Assembly (NCBI GenBank): GCA_937930635.1 | Contig: CALHCF010000017.1 | Location: forward strand, 62,001-126,000 | Length of the DNA stretch: 64,000 bases | From: an uncultured Rhizobiaceae group bacterium | GTDB lineage: Bacteria; Pseudomonadota; Alphaproteobacteria; Rhizobiales; Rhizobiaceae | Direction: 5' to 3' | Shown: in pieces, positions 18,889 through 27,997 of the stretch | How the letters are laid out: each line of letters opens with the position of its first letter | Position numbering within the stretch: the stretch's first letter is position 1 | Made by a program: the position numbers and the translations under genes | The notes under the pieces: generated by a model | What the model was told of the DNA's origin: nothing | Seen by the model: only the letters and a program-made list of their open reading frames with translations | Database searches by the model: none

Positions 18889-20787
18889 ATGGCTACAACC
18901 ATTGACGCAATAGCTTTGGAGAGTCCGCTGAAACCGCCCCCCTGTAAGCTGCTGCTTCCTTTTGTCATTGTCTGCACAACTCTGGCGAGCGTATGGCTCC
19001 TGCCGCCGCGCGCACATGCGGAACCATCCCATGGCATCGCTATGCGGGGCGATCCGGCATTGCCCGCTGACTTCGCCCATTTTTCCTACGCCAATCCCGA
19101 TGCCCCCAAGGGCGGCACGCTGGTTTACGGCGTCAAAGGCAGCTTTGACGACCTCAACCCCTTTGATCTCAAAAGTATTCGTACAGGTGCCCGTGGTTTG
19201 TGGGATCCGGTCTTTGGCAATCTCGTTTTCGAAAGCCTGATGAAGCGCAACCGCGATGAACCGTTCACGCTGTATGGCCTTTTGGCCGAGAAGGCAGAAA
19301 TGGCCCCCGACCGGTCCTGGATCGAGTTTCACATGAATCCGGCCGCAAGGTTCTCGGACGGCAAGCCCTTGACCGTGGATGACGTCATTTTCACGTTCAA
19401 CCTGCTCAAGGACCAGGGCCGCCCTCCCTATTCCAGCCGCATGAAACAGGTGTCGAAGCTGGAAAAAACCGGCGAACGCAGCGTGAAACTGACTTTCAAT
19501 GACAAGGCATCGCGCGAAACACCGATGCTTTTTGGGCTGATGCCGGTTCTGCCTCAACATGCCACCGACATCGAGACTTTCGGCAATTCGACCCTTACGC
19601 CGCCGATAGGCAGCGGCCCTTATACAGTCCAGTCATTGCGACCGGGCGAGCGTATAACCTACAGGCGAAACCCGGAATACTGGGGCAAAGACCTGCCGGC
19701 AAATGCCGGTTTCAACAATTTCGAGACCATTCGGGTCGACTATTATCGCTCATCCAACGCCCAGTTTGAGGGCTTCAAGAAGGGATTGTTTGATATTTAT
19801 CCCGAATCAAGCCCATCGAAATGGAATACGGGATACGATTTTCCCGCCATCAGCGAAGGGCGTGCGCTGAAGGAAACCTATAAAAAACGCACACCAAGCG
19901 GCATGTTGGGTCTGGTCTTCAACACTCGGCGCAAGAAATTCGCCAACCGTCAGGTGCGTCAGGCGCTTGCCATGCTGTTCGATTTTGAATGGGCGAATGA
20001 AAATCTCTTTTTTGGAGCTTACCAGCGCACATCGTCCTACTGGCAGGATTCTTACCTGTCCTCTCTTGGTCAGCCTGCAAGCGATCTGGAAAAGAACATG
20101 CTCGCCGCCTTTCCCGGTGTCGTGGCAGATGATGTCATGGATGGCACCTATAAGGCCCCTGTTGCGGATGGCTCCGGACGTGACCGCAAAATTCTGCGCC
20201 AGGCACTCACCCTTTTGCGCAAACAGGGATTTGATTTCCAGGATGGCACCCTGATGGATAAGGCAGGCGAGCCATTGTCATTTGAAATGCTGATCGCCGG
20301 AGACGCTGGAATCAGTGGTCAGGACATCGAGCGGATTGCTCTTGCCTACAAGCGCAGTGCTGCAAAGCTTGGCATCAAGATCGATGTTCGGCTGGTCGAT
20401 GACACGCAATATCAGCGCCGCAAGGGGTCGTTTGATTATGACATGACCATTGTTTCTTATTCGTCATCCCTTTCACCGGGCGCTGAACAAACCTTCCGCT
20501 GGGGATCTCAGTCCAGGGACCTGGAAGGAACCTTCAATTTTGCCGGCGCGGCTGAACCCGCCATCGACATGCTGATCGAGCGAATGCTGAATGCAACCAC
20601 CGAGGAAGAGTTCCAGGCAGCCGTACGCGCCTATGACCGGGTTTTGATCTCCGGTCACTATGTTATTCCGCTCTATCATTTGCCGGAAATCCGAATTGCG
20701 CGCTGGAAAAAACTGGCGCGGCCCCAATATACTCCCCTGTATGGGCCAAGATTCCAGACCTGGTGGTCAAGCGAGGCAGAGAAATGA
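18889..20787 (+). CDS. Extracellular solute-binding protein family 5 (YejA-like peptide/nickel-type)
   Basis: Periplasmic binding protein of 632 residues for an ABC importer of peptides or related ligands. The N-terminal signal segment ends in RAHAEPSHGIAM. DAPKGGTLVYGVKGSFDDLNPF and FHMNPAARFSDGKPLTVDDVIFTFNLL are typical of SBP_bac_5 proteins of the YejA/MppA branch. It stands without permease or ATPase genes: the next gene, overlapping by 4 bp, is a FrnE-like DsbA protein. Either the transporter lies elsewhere or the protein works alone, for example in murein-peptide recycling; the latter is speculation. Confidence 0.9.
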   Translation: MATTIDAIALESPLKPPPCKLLLPFVIVCTTLASVWLLPPRAHAEPSHGIAMRGDPALPADFAHFSYANPDAPKGGTLVYGVKGSFDDLNPFDLKSIRTGARGLWDPVFGNLVFESLMKRNRDEPFTLYGLLAEKAEMAPDRSWIEFHMNPAARFSDGKPLTVDDVIFTFNLLKDQGRPPYSSRMKQVSKLEKTGERSVKLTFNDKASRETPMLFGLMPVLPQHATDIETFGNSTLTPPIGSGPYTVQSLRPGERITYRRNPEYWGKDLPANAGFNNFETIRVDYYRSSNAQFEGFKKGLFDIYPESSPSKWNTGYDFPAISEGRALKETYKKRTPSGMLGLVFNTRRKKFANRQVRQALAMLFDFEWANENLFFGAYQRTSSYWQDSYLSSLGQPASDLEKNMLAAFPGVVADDVMDGTYKAPVADGSGRDRKILRQALTLLRKQGFDFQDGTLMDKAGEPLSFEMLIAGDAGISGQDIERIALAYKRSAAKLGIKIDVRLVDDTQYQRRKGSFDYDMTIVSYSSSLSPGAEQTFRWGSQSRDLEGTFNFAGAAEPAIDMLIERMLNATTEEEFQAAVRAYDRVLISGHYVIPLYHLPEIRIARWKKLARPQYTPLYGPRFQTWWSSEAEK

Positions 20788-21467
20788 GCGAAGAGCCAAA
20801 AAACGATGTCGTCCAAGTAGACGTTGTCTCCGATGTCATGTGCCCATGGTGCTACATCGGCAAACGCCGTCTCGAAGAAGCGGTGGAATCCCTTGACGGA
20901 GTAGACGTTGAGATTCGCTGGCGCCCCTTTCAGCTGGACGCCACCCTTCCGCCTGAAGGGCGTGATCGACGCGAATATCTTGAAACCAAGTTCGGCGGGC
21001 CGGAACGGGCTAAAGAAATCTATGCGCGTATCGAGGATGCCGGTCGTGATGAAAACCTCGACTTCGACTTCCAGGCCATCAAGGTTTCACCCAATACAAT
21101 CGACGCGCACCGGGTTATCCGCTGGGCTGCCAATGAAAAAGGTGAGGTTCAGGACAAGCTGGTTGAACAGCTTTTCAAGCTCTATTTCATGGAAGGCAGC
21201 AATGTTGGCGACCACAGCGTTCTGATACAGGCTGCAAAGGACGCAGGCATGGATGAGGCAATCGTTGGAGCCCTGCTTGCCACTGATCAGGATAAAGATG
21301 CCGTAACGCAGGAAATTGCGGTGGCTCAGCAGATGGGCGTGACAGGGGTTCCCTGCTTTATCATCGACAACAAATACGCTGTTATGGGGGCTCAGGAAGC
21401 CGGGCACATTGCCGAAGCCATCAAACAGGCGTCGGAAATGAAAGAGGTCGAAGCGCCGCGAACTTAG
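20784..21467 (+). CDS. DsbA-family oxidoreductase, FrnE/HCCA-isomerase type
   Basis: Cytoplasmic thioredoxin-fold protein of 227 residues without signal peptide. VDVVSDVMCPWCYIGKRRLE carries the CPWC active site (20-23), GVTGVPCFIID the cis-proline loop. It belongs with FrnE-like proteins and 2-hydroxychromene-2-carboxylate isomerases; the intact CPWC favours a redox role. The start at 20784 overlaps the preceding stop (ATGA), so it is coupled to the solute-binding protein gene. The functional link between the two is not obvious. Confidence 0.88.
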   Translation: MSEEPKNDVVQVDVVSDVMCPWCYIGKRRLEEAVESLDGVDVEIRWRPFQLDATLPPEGRDRREYLETKFGGPERAKEIYARIEDAGRDENLDFDFQAIKVSPNTIDAHRVIRWAANEKGEVQDKLVEQLFKLYFMEGSNVGDHSVLIQAAKDAGMDEAIVGALLATDQDKDAVTQEIAVAQQMGVTGVPCFIIDNKYAVMGAQEAGHIAEAIKQASEMKEVEAPRT

Positions 21468-21530
21468 GGCGTTACAGTTTTCGACGGGCTCACGCACATC
21501 CGGCATAGCCGAATGACCGTACGCGGAAAC

Positions 21531-21545
21531 CAATCAGACTGATTG
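21531..21545. repeat. Inverted repeat between convergent genes
   Basis: CAATCAG and CTGATTG (7 bases each, one-base centre) sit between the ends of the FrnE-like gene and kdsA. No T-run is next to it, so a terminator role is doubtful; it could be a small DNA-binding site. Confidence 0.3.
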
Positions 21546-21558
21546 TGCAACAAACAGC

Positions 21559-22398
21559 CTATGCCGTTTTCTTGGCAATCCGGTCGAACTCCATGAGTTG
21601 ATCAATAAGCGCCGGCATAGCGTGCAAATGCATCATGTTTGGACCGTCCGACGACAGGGTGTTATCGGGATCATCATGGGTTTCGACAAATACACCGGCC
21701 ACCCCTACAGCAACCGCCGCGCGGGCCAGAACCTGCACAAATTCACGCTGGCCACCAGATGAAGCACCAAGACCACCCGGCTGCTGAACCGAATGGGTAG
21801 CGTCAAAAATTACCGGCGCACCCATGGCAGCCATTGTCGGCAAACCACGAAAATCATTGACCAGAGTGTTGTAGCCAAAACTCGTTCCCCGCTCCGTCAG
21901 CAGAACATTGGGATTACCCGTATCAGTGACTTTCTTCAAAACATTTTCCATGTCCCAGGGGGCAAGGAACTGCCCTTTTTTGACATTGATCACCTTGCCC
22001 GTTTTTGCTGCTGCCACCAGCAAATCGGTCTGACGGCAAAGAAAGGCCGGGATCTGCAGAACATCGACATGAGGAGCTACCTCAGCACATTGCTCGCTGG
22101 TGTGAACATCAGTCAGTACGGGCAGGCCAAATTCAGTGCGAATATCCGAAAAAATCTCCAACGACGCCTCGAGACCAAGCCCCCGCGACGCAGAAATACT
22201 GGTTCGATTGGCCTTGTCATAGGATGATTTATAAACGAGCCCGATACCGGCTTTGGCACAGATTTCACGCAGCGCTCCCGCCATGGCGAAGGCATGATCC
22301 CGGCTTTCCAACTGACAGGGACCTGCAATCAGCGACAGTGGAGCGTCCTGGGCGAAGGAAACATTGCCCACCGTCACTTTTGAATTGGCTCCACTCAT
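21559..22398 (-). CDS. kdsA: 3-deoxy-8-phosphooctulonate synthase
   Basis: Condenses phosphoenolpyruvate with arabinose-5-phosphate to KDO-8-phosphate for lipopolysaccharide. The 279 residues include LIAGPCQLES, YKSSYDKANRTS, LTDVHT, DVLQIPAFLCRQTDLL, NVKKGQFLAPWDM and FDATHSVQQPGG, all diagnostic. The CQLES cysteine is that of metal-dependent or metal-independent forms alike, so class is not called. It is the downstream gene of a minus-strand pair, overlapping the VOC gene by 4 bases. In many alphaproteobacteria kdsA lies between pyrG and eno, which is not the case here. Confidence 0.95.
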   Translation of the reverse strand: MSGANSKVTVGNVSFAQDAPLSLIAGPCQLESRDHAFAMAGALREICAKAGIGLVYKSSYDKANRTSISASRGLGLEASLEIFSDIRTEFGLPVLTDVHTSEQCAEVAPHVDVLQIPAFLCRQTDLLVAAAKTGKVINVKKGQFLAPWDMENVLKKVTDTGNPNVLLTERGTSFGYNTLVNDFRGLPTMAAMGAPVIFDATHSVQQPGGLGASSGGQREFVQVLARAAVAVGVAGVFVETHDDPDNTLSSDGPNMMHLHAMPALIDQLMEFDRIAKKTA

Positions 22399-23300
22399 GC
22401 TGCTTCCTCAAATAGGATCGGGCATCCCTGGCCACCTGCCGGGGCGACCGTCAACCGCTTTCCATTGTCGTGATAGTCAACCTTGTTGGCATCGAACAAT
22501 GCCCGTGTTGTTGCAAGGCTTTTCACCTCCAGCACGAAAGTCTGAAACAGCAATCCGCGTTCGGTATCGCGGACATCCAGACCGTGGAACACCTGCATTC
22601 CTTCCGGCGATAAAACTGAAACCCTGCACTGGGGCGTTTCAAACGACATGCCAAACGAGTCGGCATCCATATAGCGCTGGTTCAGATAGGTCTGGAAGAA
22701 ATACTGAAAATCGGTCGGGTTGGTCTCCGACAGGATCACTTCCTTCAAACCGGTCACACCATTGGCATGGGTTTGCAGGGCTGACCGGTCAACTTTTGGA
22801 GCATCAGCAACCTGAACCGTAAAAAAACGGGCATCGGGTGCGCGCCTGTCTGCGGCAAATGCCAGATGAAAGGCAATGGTCCCATTCTGGCCTTCCGGCG
22901 TGTCGAAATTACGGGAAAAACTCACCATATCTCCGCCACCAACGCCTTCCTGTTTAAAATAGGCATGGTCGGCTTTTGCATCCTGCGACTTCAGCACCAT
23001 GTGGGAAAAGCCCTCGTCTCCACGCCTGAACCGAAAAGCCTGATCGTCGATCATGAATGTGTGTCCGGCCTTTGCCTCAGCCTCACAGGTTTCGCGGTGG
23101 GCAACCGCCAGCGGTTCAAGAAAAGTGTCGTCCGGCAAAAAGATGCAGCAGTTTTCTGTCCCAAACGGGTGCTTGCCATCCGGTGCGACGGTAAAACCCA
23201 TACGGGTATAGCGCTCCCGCGCGCTATCGATGTCGATAACCGGCAGAACGAGATGATCAACGGTGCGCGGTTCGGCACCTGCGGATAAGTGTGAGGTCAT
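22395..23300 (-). CDS. VOC-superfamily (glyoxalase-like) protein
   Basis: Vicinal-oxygen-chelate fold protein of 301 residues with two betaalphabetabetabeta-like modules. The N-terminal part reads RTVDHLVLPVIDIDSARERYTRMGFTVAP, and a second module begins near GVTGLKEVILSE. His18 and Glu residues such as that in DTFLEPL are candidate metal ligands. The open frame extends further upstream to 23498, but the ATG at 23298-23300 begins the domain properly and the upstream part overlaps the aminotransferase gene. It is translationally coupled to kdsA by ATGA. The substrate is unknown. Confidence 0.8.
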   Translation of the reverse strand: MTSHLSAGAEPRTVDHLVLPVIDIDSARERYTRMGFTVAPDGKHPFGTENCCIFLPDDTFLEPLAVAHRETCEAEAKAGHTFMIDDQAFRFRRGDEGFSHMVLKSQDAKADHAYFKQEGVGGGDMVSFSRNFDTPEGQNGTIAFHLAFAADRRAPDARFFTVQVADAPKVDRSALQTHANGVTGLKEVILSETNPTDFQYFFQTYLNQRYMDADSFGMSFETPQCRVSVLSPEGMQVFHGLDVRDTERGLLFQTFVLEVKSLATTRALFDANKVDYHDNGKRLTVAPAGGQGCPILFEEAA

Positions 23301-23331
23301 TGGCCTGTCCTGCCCCAAGCCGGGCACGGTT

Positions 23332-24434
23332 TCAAGACACCGCGGCAGCTTCCAGCGCCTGAGGCAGCTTTTCTTCCAGCAGATCGAGATCAACAGGGGT
23401 TCCTGCTGAAATGCGAATACAGCGGTTTTGGGGTGCAACGAATGGCATACGTGCAAAAATATTCTGCTCAACCAGCGCGGCAACAACCCGCTTGGCAAAA
23501 TCCCCGTCGCGCATACAGTCTATGGTGACGAAATTGGTGGCGGTTGGCAGCGGCTTGAGCCCGTTGGCCGATGCAATCGTCGCAATGCGTTCGTTAGCCT
23601 CGCGAACTCTTTTGAGCACCGCGCCCAACCAATCCTGATCAGCCAATGCCGCCAATGCCCCTGCCTGGGCAATGCGATTAACCCCGAAATGATTACGAAC
23701 CTTGTTGAATGCATCTGCAAGATCTTCATGCGCGATGGCATAGGCAATCCTGGCTCCTGCCATTCCATAGGCCTTGGAAAAGGTTCGCATACGGATCACG
23801 CGCCTTTCATCAACATTAAGCGGGGGCAGCACCCCGTCAGGCGCAAATTCACCATAGGCCTCATCGAGGCAAAGAAGGCAGTCTTCCTGCAGAGCATCAA
23901 TCATCGCCCCACCGTATCAGCCTCATGCCAACTGCCCATCGGGTTGTCGGGGTTAGCCAGATAGACCAGCCGCGACTGGTGTTGGGTAGCAGATGCAACC
24001 AGCGCATCGGGGTCTTCGCGGTCGTCTTTGTAAGGCACCGTGACGAGTTCACCTCCAAAGCCTGCCACGTGGAAATTGAAAGTTGGATAAGCACCAAGTG
24101 AGGTCACAATTGGCGCACCGGGTTCACAGACCATTCTCACCAGAAGGCCCAAAAGCCCATCAATCCCTTCTCCGATGACAATATTGCTGGTTTTGACACC
24201 GTAATGCTCCGCCAAAGCCAGTTTCAGGTCATAATTTTCGAGATCAGCGTATTGCCATACCTGCGCGGCGGCGGCCTCCATCGCTACAATGGCTCTTGGT
24301 GACGGTCCAAAGACGTTTTCATTAGCTCCCAAACGCGCCCGAAAATTGCGCCCCCGCGCACGTTCCTGGGTTTCAGGACCAACAAAAGGAACTGTCGAGG
24401 GAAGGCTTTCGACAAGAGTTGTGTAGCGGGGCAT
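23332..24434 (-). pseudogene. HisC-like PLP aminotransferase split by a -1 frameshift
   Basis: Two frames together make a full aminotransferase resembling histidinol-phosphate aminotransferase. The first (24434 to 23901) holds LGANENVFGPSP and LVYLANPDNPMGS. The second (23904 to 23332) holds CLDEAYGEFA and the PLP lysine in RTFSKAYGMAGAR. They overlap by ATGA where the minus strand reads GTGGGGCGATGA. Adding one G to the G4 run joins them as ADTV-GA-MIDAL with about 367 residues, the family length. So this is a one-base deletion: a mutation, a sequencing error, or less likely a programmed slip or reinitiation. It lies 31 bases upstream of the VOC gene. Confidence 0.8.
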
Positions 24435-24595
24435 CAGGTTTTTCTCAGTTTGTTCGGTTCGCAGGTATTTATCACGGCATGTTCGTCTTCAATGCAAGCC
24501 ACTCCAAAGCAAGCCATGGCCCCTGCTCAAATACAGTTGCCTGGCGAAGGGCTGGCGCATAAGGTTGCAGCACGGGGCGGTAACGGAGGAATGCA

Positions 24596-24844
24596 ATGAT
24601 GTTTGATTGCAGGACGGTCGTCGTTTCAATCATCGCCGGAGGTTTTCTCCTGTCGGTCCAACCGCAAGAGGCGGCAGCAGCAGGCGTTGGTTGCTGCATG
24701 AAGCGAGCCGAGGCAAAGGACGAAGCTCCCTGGGTCCAAATTCCCGAGCAGTTTAGCGAGTGCGAGAAGAAAAACCGCGAAGAGGATGATGACGACAATA
24801 TTCTAGAGCCGCTGGGCCTCTACCGTTGGAACATTGAATGCTGA
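24596..24844 (+). CDS. Small exported cysteine-containing protein, unknown
   Basis: An 82-codon frame beginning ATG ATG, with GGAGG eight bases upstream, which favours real translation. The N-terminus has a hydrophobic signal segment (about 8-27, ending QEAAAAG), followed by a mature part with CC, SEC and a final Cys, an acidic run (EEDDDD) and LGLYRWNIEC at the end. I do not recognise a family. It lies between the HisC-like gene (divergent) and the CNB protein gene (convergent). The antisense frame over it is weaker because it lacks a ribosome site. Confidence 0.5.
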   Translation: MMFDCRTVVVSIIAGGFLLSVQPQEAAAAGVGCCMKRAEAKDEAPWVQIPEQFSECEKKNREEDDDDNILEPLGLYRWNIEC

Positions 24845-24866
24845 CCGGATCGACAGGCTTTTGTCG

Positions 24867-26363
24867 TCAGCCCGGTTGCCCCAGAGCAATGTAGAGTTTG
24901 CGCAAGGTGGCTTCTTTGTTCAGCCGGCGGGTCTCATCCTTTTCAGCCGCCGTAATGATCCTGACAAATTCGCCTGAATCAAAACCATTGCTTCCAAACA
25001 ACGTCGTGAAAAACTCGCGGCCACGCGACTTTTCCGTAATCAGCCGCTCAAACTGAGCCGCCTCCTCGGGCTCTCCCTGAAGAACATAAACGACAGCCGC
25101 AAAATAATAGGTCGTGATTTGACCTTCCAGGTCCATCTCCCGTTCGCTTTCCTCCAGCACGGTGTTGAGAAAAGGCAAAAGTGCGTCACGCCTCAACCCT
25201 GAGATTGTCTGCGCGTGGACGAAGTTCATGAAACGCTCGCGAAGCTTGGGTGTCTTGATGCCCAAAGCCCTCAGATAAGAGGCTTGGGTTTTTTGCGAAT
25301 ATCCATTGGATGCAAAATCGCCAAGGAACTGCGCAAGAACGAACTCATCGCGCAAAAGGTCAATTTCCTTGCGAACTGACTGGGCGCGTTCGAGTTCACG
25401 ATCCAGTTCATCAGACGATTCTTTGGCCTTTGCATTGGCGTCACCGGCTTCCGTGGCACTTTTTCCCGCCCCGGCAGCAGATCTTTGAGCCTCTTTTGCC
25501 GCGTCAGAAGCACGGCCTTCTGCTTCATTGACCAATTTAACCGACGCATCAATTTGGCGAAGAGATCGCTCGAAATTAACGAACCCTACCGCCGAAATCA
25601 GAGCAACAACAGCCGTGGCCGTGCTCAGCAGCCAGGTTGTGCGGGTACGACCGCGGTCAGCATTGGCCAACAGTTCAGAACGGGTGCGTTCTGCGGCATC
25701 AATCGCTTCCCCCGCCCGTGCATTGGTGCGCTCAAACATCGACTGGGCGGCGGCCAGTTTGGCGTCTGTAGTCTGTGTAACGATATCCAGACGGCTGCCC
25801 AACTGCACCATTGAGCCATCGGTTCCCAAAGACCGTTGCGACAAAAGGAGATCGTCCATCCGGTGAAGACGTTCGCTCAGCTTTGTCAGTAGAAAAATCG
25901 AAATCTCGTGATGTTTCTCCATGATCTTGAGAAAATCATCACCGCGAATCTCTAGAAGATTGCTGGTTTCCGCCGCAACCAGTGTCGCCGTGCGCAAATC
26001 CTGACCAAACAGGGCCATCTCTCCAAATATCTCTCCACTCGACAGTTTGTAGAGTTCGATATCCTGGCCTTCTTCACCCTCAAGCATGACCGACACCACA
26101 CCATCCCCAATGATGAACAGGGAATCCCCCGTGGAATCGTGATGAATAATGGCTTCACCAGCCATGGCTGTGCGTTTTGTCGAAACCTGATCTGAGAGAA
26201 GAACTTCGCGTTCATGTTTGCTAAGTGGCGCAAACATGGGATGAAATTCTATTGTGGCTTTCCACTCAAACGGTGCTTTCCTGGTCATGGTGAAATCACT
26301 TTCTTCCAAACAGCCCGCGATCATCTTCTCTTCATCGAACCAGAAGTTGAGGCCGACAAACAT
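24867..26363 (-). CDS. Cyclic-nucleotide-binding domain protein with one transmembrane helix and coiled coils
   Basis: About 498 residues. A CRP-like cyclic-nucleotide-binding domain comes first (about 45-160), with the phosphate-binding cassette GEIFGEMALFGQDLRTATLV, where the Glu and Arg contact the nucleotide. A helical linker follows, then one membrane helix TWLLSTATAVVALISAVGFV near 245, an Ala/Glu-rich coiled coil (about 270-335) and a helical C-terminal domain I do not recognise. There is no DNA-binding domain, channel or enzyme. If the CNB domain is cytoplasmic, the C-terminus is periplasmic. Starts at 26381 (TTG), 26363 and 26288 (ATG) are all possible. Confidence 0.75.
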   Translation of the reverse strand: MFVGLNFWFDEEKMIAGCLEESDFTMTRKAPFEWKATIEFHPMFAPLSKHEREVLLSDQVSTKRTAMAGEAIIHHDSTGDSLFIIGDGVVSVMLEGEEGQDIELYKLSSGEIFGEMALFGQDLRTATLVAAETSNLLEIRGDDFLKIMEKHHEISIFLLTKLSERLHRMDDLLLSQRSLGTDGSMVQLGSRLDIVTQTTDAKLAAAQSMFERTNARAGEAIDAAERTRSELLANADRGRTRTTWLLSTATAVVALISAVGFVNFERSLRQIDASVKLVNEAEGRASDAAKEAQRSAAGAGKSATEAGDANAKAKESSDELDRELERAQSVRKEIDLLRDEFVLAQFLGDFASNGYSQKTQASYLRALGIKTPKLRERFMNFVHAQTISGLRRDALLPFLNTVLEESEREMDLEGQITTYYFAAVVYVLQGEPEEAAQFERLITEKSRGREFFTTLFGSNGFDSGEFVRIITAAEKDETRRLNKEATLRKLYIALGQPG

Positions 26364-26662
26364 CCGAGTGTTTTTATACAAGCACGCGACATTCTAACTT
26401 TAAAGAGCCGCAATTTACTGGCCGCCTGACGGGTTGAGACTACCGGAAGGACAGAAAGCCTATAAAAGCTTGTTCATCAAACTATTCGGCGGCCCCGCTT
26501 TATCTTGAACGGTTTCATTCAAGTCTCACTCATCGCCCGTTACGACCCGCAGCCTCACGCCCCGCTACAGGCGGTTCAACGGATAAACAACGGCCCTCGT
26601 TTGAAACCAAGACAGCAAAGCTGAACATTGTACCACCACCCTAAGAGGCTTATGACGTTGCA

Positions 26663-27919
26663 ATGAAACCTGAACCACCAAGCCTTGATCTTATCCAGCC
26701 TCCGGTTTTTGGATCAACGGTGGTTGCAGCGGTTCCGCAAGGAACGGGCTGGCGCACGCCCGCTGTTTTATTGATGCTGATGGCCGCTGCCATGCAACTG
26801 ACTTTTGCCGCGTGGTCCGCACTTCAGTACAATTTTGCCCACGAAATGCTGTCTTTCACGGGCCGCGAAATTGGCATTCAGCAGTCAATTCGCGAAATTC
26901 CGGGCTTTTTGTCTTTTGCTGCGGTTTTCTTCCTGTTTGCCTTTCGCGAACAGACATTCGCCATGATCTCCCTCGTGCTGCTGGGCCTTGGTGTTGCAGC
27001 AACCGGATATTTCCCAACGGCAATGGGCTTTTACATCACGACTTTTATAGGGTCGGTTGGCTATCACTATTACGAAACGATGCACCAGTCGCTGACCCTG
27101 CAGTGGCTTCCCAAAAAAACGGCCGCCAGTACGATGGGAAAGATACTGGCTGTCGCAGGTGTCGCCCAGCTTGTTGCCTACGGGCTTATTTTTGTTGCCG
27201 GGCAGCTGTTTGATCTTTCCTACACTATCATGTTCGTGATTGCAGGCGGCACAACGCTGGCGATGGTTGCCTTCATGATGTCAACCTTCCCCACCTTTCC
27301 TGAGTCCTCCCCGCAGCGCAAAGCCCTGATCGTACGAAAGCGTTACTGGCTGTACTACGCGCTGACTTTCATGGCAGGCGCGCGCCGACAGATTTTCCTG
27401 GTTTTTGCAAGCTGGATGATGATTGAACGGTTCGGCTACGCCTTTCACGACATCGCCGCACTGTTTTTTGTCAATGCAGCGATTTTGATGGTCACTGCCC
27501 CGTTTATCGGCAAACTGGTGGAACACCTGGGCGACCGCCGTGCGCTGCTGATTGAATATGCCGGACTGGCAATTGTGTTCACCACTTATGCCTTTGTTTC
27601 CAGCGCCTGGCTGGCGATTGCCCTTTATATTCTCGACCATGCGCTGTTTGCCATGGCGATTGCCAAGAAGACCTATTTTCAGAAGATTGCAGACCCCGGT
27701 GATATCGCCGGAACAACGGGGGTTGCTTTTACCATCAATCACATCGCTGCCGTCTTCATCCCTGTGGCTTTCGGGCTTTTATGGCTGGTCAGCCCGGCAG
27801 CCGTATTCTTATCAGGTACAGCCATGGCGTTGTTTTCTTTGGCATTTGCCTGGCTTGTCCCCAACGCCCCTGAACCGGGTATAGAGACCATCTGGAAAGA
27901 GAGAACCGCGAAAACGTGA
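26663..27919 (+). CDS. MFS transporter
   Basis: Major facilitator protein of 418 residues with about 12 hydrophobic segments. Its first helix region is AVLLMLMAAAMQLTFAAWSALQ-like, and the central loop GKLVEHLGDRRALLIEY carries the motif A equivalent (G-x3-D-R-R) at the start of the second half. SPQRKALIVRKRYWLYY forms the middle cytoplasmic loop. It stands alone, with a 299-base upstream gap in which I see no clear regulatory site, and precedes the DUF922 genes. The substrate is unknown. Confidence 0.83.
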   Translation: MKPEPPSLDLIQPPVFGSTVVAAVPQGTGWRTPAVLLMLMAAAMQLTFAAWSALQYNFAHEMLSFTGREIGIQQSIREIPGFLSFAAVFFLFAFREQTFAMISLVLLGLGVAATGYFPTAMGFYITTFIGSVGYHYYETMHQSLTLQWLPKKTAASTMGKILAVAGVAQLVAYGLIFVAGQLFDLSYTIMFVIAGGTTLAMVAFMMSTFPTFPESSPQRKALIVRKRYWLYYALTFMAGARRQIFLVFASWMMIERFGYAFHDIAALFFVNAAILMVTAPFIGKLVEHLGDRRALLIEYAGLAIVFTTYAFVSSAWLAIALYILDHALFAMAIAKKTYFQKIADPGDIAGTTGVAFTINHIAAVFIPVAFGLLWLVSPAAVFLSGTAMALFSLAFAWLVPNAPEPGIETIWKERTAKT

Positions 27920-27997
27920 TTACCTTTCTTTGCAAAACAGGTGGCGATCCCGTCACATTGTGCTTAAGCTAAAGAGAGAAAATAAGGTGCGCGCCCT

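Noticed and set aside
23301..23498. N-terminal extension of the VOC protein
   Set aside because: It overlaps the 3' end of the aminotransferase gene and lacks VOC-like sequence.
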